NCBI RefSeq assembly: GCF_003073045.1 | Contig: NC_037590.1 | Coordinates: 21,850,449-21,914,448 of the forward strand | Length of the DNA stretch: 64,000 nt | Reading direction: 5' to 3' | Source of the DNA: Pomacea canaliculata | Lineage: Eukaryota; Mollusca; Gastropoda; Architaenioglossa; Ampullariidae | Shown here: positions 61,410 through 64,000 of the stretch, one piece after another | Position numbering within the stretch: position 1 is the first letter of the stretch | Layout of the letters: each line of letters starts with the position of its first letter | Notes under the pieces: generated by a model | Told to the model about the DNA's origin: nothing | The model's input: only the letters and a program-made list of their open reading frames with translations | The model's database searches: none | Program-made: the position numbers and the translations under genes

Positions 61410-62376
61410 TCGGCACTGACAAATTCCCTATATCCCACTAAATAGAGTCAAACTACAACACAAAAAAAAACAAAACCTTGGGAATTCCTATCAACACCAA
61501 CACCTATCTATACACTCTTACACATCAACCGATATATCAATAATACAAAATGCACGTCAACCTGGTAACTACCATCACCAGAATCAATACCTGTATCAAT
61601 AAGGGTTTCCACAACCTCACTTAAAGTGTGTCACAATCCGTTACAAAACCTTTCGGCTTGCACACTACACAGCATGTCATCAATGATAACAGAATAGTAC
61701 CTTATCGCATGTCATCAAAGGAAAACAGAGTAATTCTTTATAGCATGTCATCAATGGAAAACAGAGCATTTCATACAAGCTGCTTCATATATCATGTCAT
61801 CAATCACAAAACAGGATTGCATCCAAAAAAAATGTTTCAAAAGAAATTGAGAAACTTTCCTTAAATTCCAACCAAAATCAGAGTACACATAGGAATATTC
61901 AGAGTATTACCAGTTCAAAACAAGCATGATACGGCAAAGGAGTTAGAGAAAGCCCAAAAAAAAGAAAAGAAAAAAAAATTTTTTTCATAAAAACAACAAG
62001 ACAGATAGCTACAGGATAGATATCATCCACGCCTACTCCGGTTACTGCACACACGCTCGTACACAGAGGAAAGAGCAGGGAAGGAAAGACGAGACCAACA
62101 GTAGAAAAAAGAGACTAGACCCTCTCTTTGGAGCGAACTATACAATCTCCGCAGACCCGTAGAGCTGGAGACGGGGATACAACAAAAAAAATAAAAACCA
62201 TAAACAAACACAGACACAAAAACAACAAAAAAAAAACAAACTAAAAAAAACAAAACAACACAAAAACACAACAACAAACAAAATCAGGAAAAAAAAATAA
62301 ATAAATCTCCAAAAGTAATCTCCAAGGAGGACAACTTGCGCACGACAAATCACAACACGAGACAGACCCACGACAG
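61410..62376 (-). other. 5' untranslated leader of the LTR element
   Basis: About 970 bases between primer-binding site and gag-like start, without a coding ORF. A-rich on the plus strand (T-rich in the RNA sense), especially 62180-62300. It probably carries RNA packaging signals. Confidence 0.6.
61673..61820. repeat. Four imperfect repeats in the element leader
   Basis: The word catgtcatcaa(t/a)g-aaacag recurs at about 61674, 61709, 61745 and 61793 (spacings 35, 36 and 48). The middle two share catgtcatcaa-ggaaaacagag. Confidence 0.8.
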
Positions 62377-62394
62377 ATCACGTCGGGGTCACCA
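62377..62394 (-). promoter_or_regulatory. Primer-binding site, tRNA-Trp
   Basis: Plus strand atcacgtcggggtcacca equals the 3' end of animal tRNA-Trp plus CCA. The minus (element) strand TGGTGACCCCGACGTGAT is therefore complementary to it over 18 nt. It lies two bases inside the 5' LTR edge at 62397. Confidence 0.9.
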
Positions 62395-62396
62395 AT

Positions 62397-64000
62397 TGTC
62401 ACAACCACGTCACACACTGACGTCACGCGCGTTCACACAACACAAAACACAACGATCTGCCAATGGGCTTCTCGTGTACTTTACTGAAAAAAAAAAGCCC
62501 TTACTTATCCTCTCTCTCGGGGAAAGTGGGTCAAAGGTCTGGTAGACCCGATAACAAATTAAACACAACAACAAAGCATAAACATTCACTAGCTATCCAA
62601 TGCACATGACATTCAGCACACTGTCCTCTCTCCACGGTGGTAGTCCACCGTGCCTGTCCAATTCCCGCGGTGTGATAACAATACAAAGCGCCACTCTGGA
62701 AATAAGTCTCGCGCACACATAGTTTCTCAGATATTGCATATAAAGATTAACACTTACAGTTACTGGTTTACTCACGTCTCTTCCGCGACATAAAAGTCCG
62801 ATCTCTGGGGCACGAACGCTCCTTCACTGTCCACGGCGAACGTACAGACTCACTTACACACACAACACCTATTCCAATAGAATCCCAGTTCTCCCTCGCA
62901 GTCCACGGCGAGTGTTCAGGTCGTCTTACACATGAAAACACATATTCCAACGGACTCTCTATAGCCAGCTCACACGAGGCTATCCACTGGAGAACACATA
63001 CCACACGACACTGGGGTCGCGGACGCTTCCGACTCGTACACCAAAACTTCCCGCGTCTCGGCGGCTTCTTTGGGAACACACACTCCCAATGGATCCTTCA
63101 CCAGCTCACGCTGCCGTTGGATTCCTTCAGAGTTCTCTCCCTCCTAGGTTCTCGCAGAGGTTATCTCTCTCTCTCCCGTAGGTTCTCTCAGGAGTTCTCT
63201 CAGGAGTTCTCTCATACGTTCCTTGTCTGGGCAAGCAACTCGCTCCACTATTCCTGGTCTCCGTAAGTTCTCTCACCATAAGTTCTCGCAGGGGTTATCT
63301 CTCTCTCTCTCCCGTAGGTTCTTTCATCATAAGTTCCTTGACTAGGCCAGGAACTCAAACCACTCATTCCCGGTCCCTGTAACCACACGTACAGCAAGAC
63401 CTCCGACTTGGCGGTTTCGTTGGGAATCCTCATCATAAGTTCCTTCTTCATAAGTTCCTCTCAGCATAAGTTCCTCTCAGCATAAGTTCCTCTCAGCATA
63501 AGTTCCTCTCATTCCCGGTCCCTGTAACCACACGTACAGCAAGACCATCCGACTTGGCGGTTTCGTTGGGAATCCTCACCATAAGTTCCTCTCAGCATAA
63601 GTTCCTCTCATTCCCGGTCCCTGTAACCACACGTACAGCAAGACCATCCGACTTGGCGGTTTCGTTGGGAATCCTCACCATAAGTTCCTCTCAGCATAAG
63701 TTCCTGTAACTCGGTGGTTAATTAATGTACTGAATTTATATCCTACTACATATTGTGCCAAAACTTCAAGTGAAAAAATATATTTACTCTAGAAAATTAA
63801 ATCATTTATATAAATCATTTAGAAACACATCTCTTTACATCCTCAATCAAAATTCACAACTTCTGCAACAATTAATCTGTTACCTTGACTAGGCAAGGAA
63901 CTTAAACCTCTCATTCCCGGTCCCTGTAACCACACGTACAGCAGGACCATCCGACTTGGCGGTTTCGTTGGGAATGCTCATACACTGTTCTCCAAGCCCA
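62397..64000 (-). repeat. 5' LTR of the element, truncated by the window end
   Basis: 1,604 bp of the LTR, collinear with 57798-59400. By eye it differs by one substitution (58056 versus 62655) and three single-base length changes (near 58805, 58962 and 59088 of the first copy). It should end near 64163. Confidence 0.95.

Larger units (their letters stand above)
57798..64000 (-). mobile_element. Non-autonomous LTR retroelement (gag-like ORF only), 5' LTR cut by window end
   Basis: Order in the element's own (minus) direction: 5' LTR (beyond 64000 down to 62397), tRNA-Trp primer-binding site, about 1-kb leader, one 561-aa ORF, polypurine tract, 3' LTR (59563-57798). LTR termini are the inverted TGTCA...TGACA. 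The internal region is only 2,833 bp against LTRs of 1,766 bp. No protease, RT/RNase H or integrase domain is present, so it must rely on enzymes from a partner element. PBS, PPT and zinc-knuckle gag point to a Ty3/Gypsy-type origin. Total length should be about 6.37 kb. The bases ccgat just outside the 3' LTR (57793-57797) are the candidate target-site duplication; the other side lies beyond the window. Confidence 0.93.

Noticed and set aside
1..64000. CRISPR arrays, operons or bacterial features
   Set aside because: The window is intron-rich animal DNA; the regular repeats seen are minisatellites or LTR modules without spacer structure.

Overview
The window is animal nuclear DNA: intron-rich genes with GT-AG splicing, AT-rich introns, microsatellites, a nuclear tRNA gene, LINE and SINE relics and an LTR retroelement. 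Gene structure and repeat types suggest a lophotrochozoan, most likely a mollusc (probably a gastropod). That assignment is inference; no sequence here proves the species.

Left part (1-19 kb). A decayed non-LTR reverse transcriptase lies at about 1.13-1.9 kb (+). A complete eight-exon gene on the minus strand (3.5-9.6 kb, with a probable 5'UTR exon near 11.5 kb) encodes a 346-residue seven-blade WD40 protein that I cannot tie to a named orthologue. One of its introns holds a CR1/L2-like retrotransposon relic. An intergenic stretch carries an intact tRNA-Lys(TTT) at 14.1 kb (-), a DNA-transposon-like fragment and a poly(A)-ended retroposition-like signal.

Centre (19-38.5 kb). This is one large minus-strand gene, GBF1, the Golgi ARF guanine-nucleotide exchange factor. 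I could chain 38 coding exons with compatible phases into about 1,934 residues covering the DCB, HUS, Sec7 and HDS regions and a proline-rich tail. The reading frame breaks once, in the penultimate coding exon, at a four-base homopolymer. A 5'UTR exon and promoter lie at about 38.0-38.4 kb.

Right part (38.5-57.8 kb). No recognisable protein-coding gene. It holds two copies of a tRNA-derived SINE family, many microsatellites, a 57-bp minisatellite, a long AAAG tract, and a CpG-rich block (49.6-51.0 kb) that could be the promoter of an unidentified gene. A possible first coding exon lies at 51.5-51.6 kb (-).

Right end (57.8-64 kb). A young LTR retroelement lies on the minus strand: two nearly identical LTRs about 1.77 kb long (the 5' one cut by the window end), a primer-binding site matching tRNA-Trp, a polypurine tract, and only 2.83 kb of internal sequence. 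The single long ORF (561 aa) has a gag-like leader and three CCHC zinc knuckles, then a long coiled coil with no recognisable capsid. No protease, reverse transcriptase or integrase is present; a 45-codon ORF before the polypurine tract may be a pol remnant. This non-autonomous, long-LTR, zinc-knuckle/coiled-coil element is the most unusual thing in the window.
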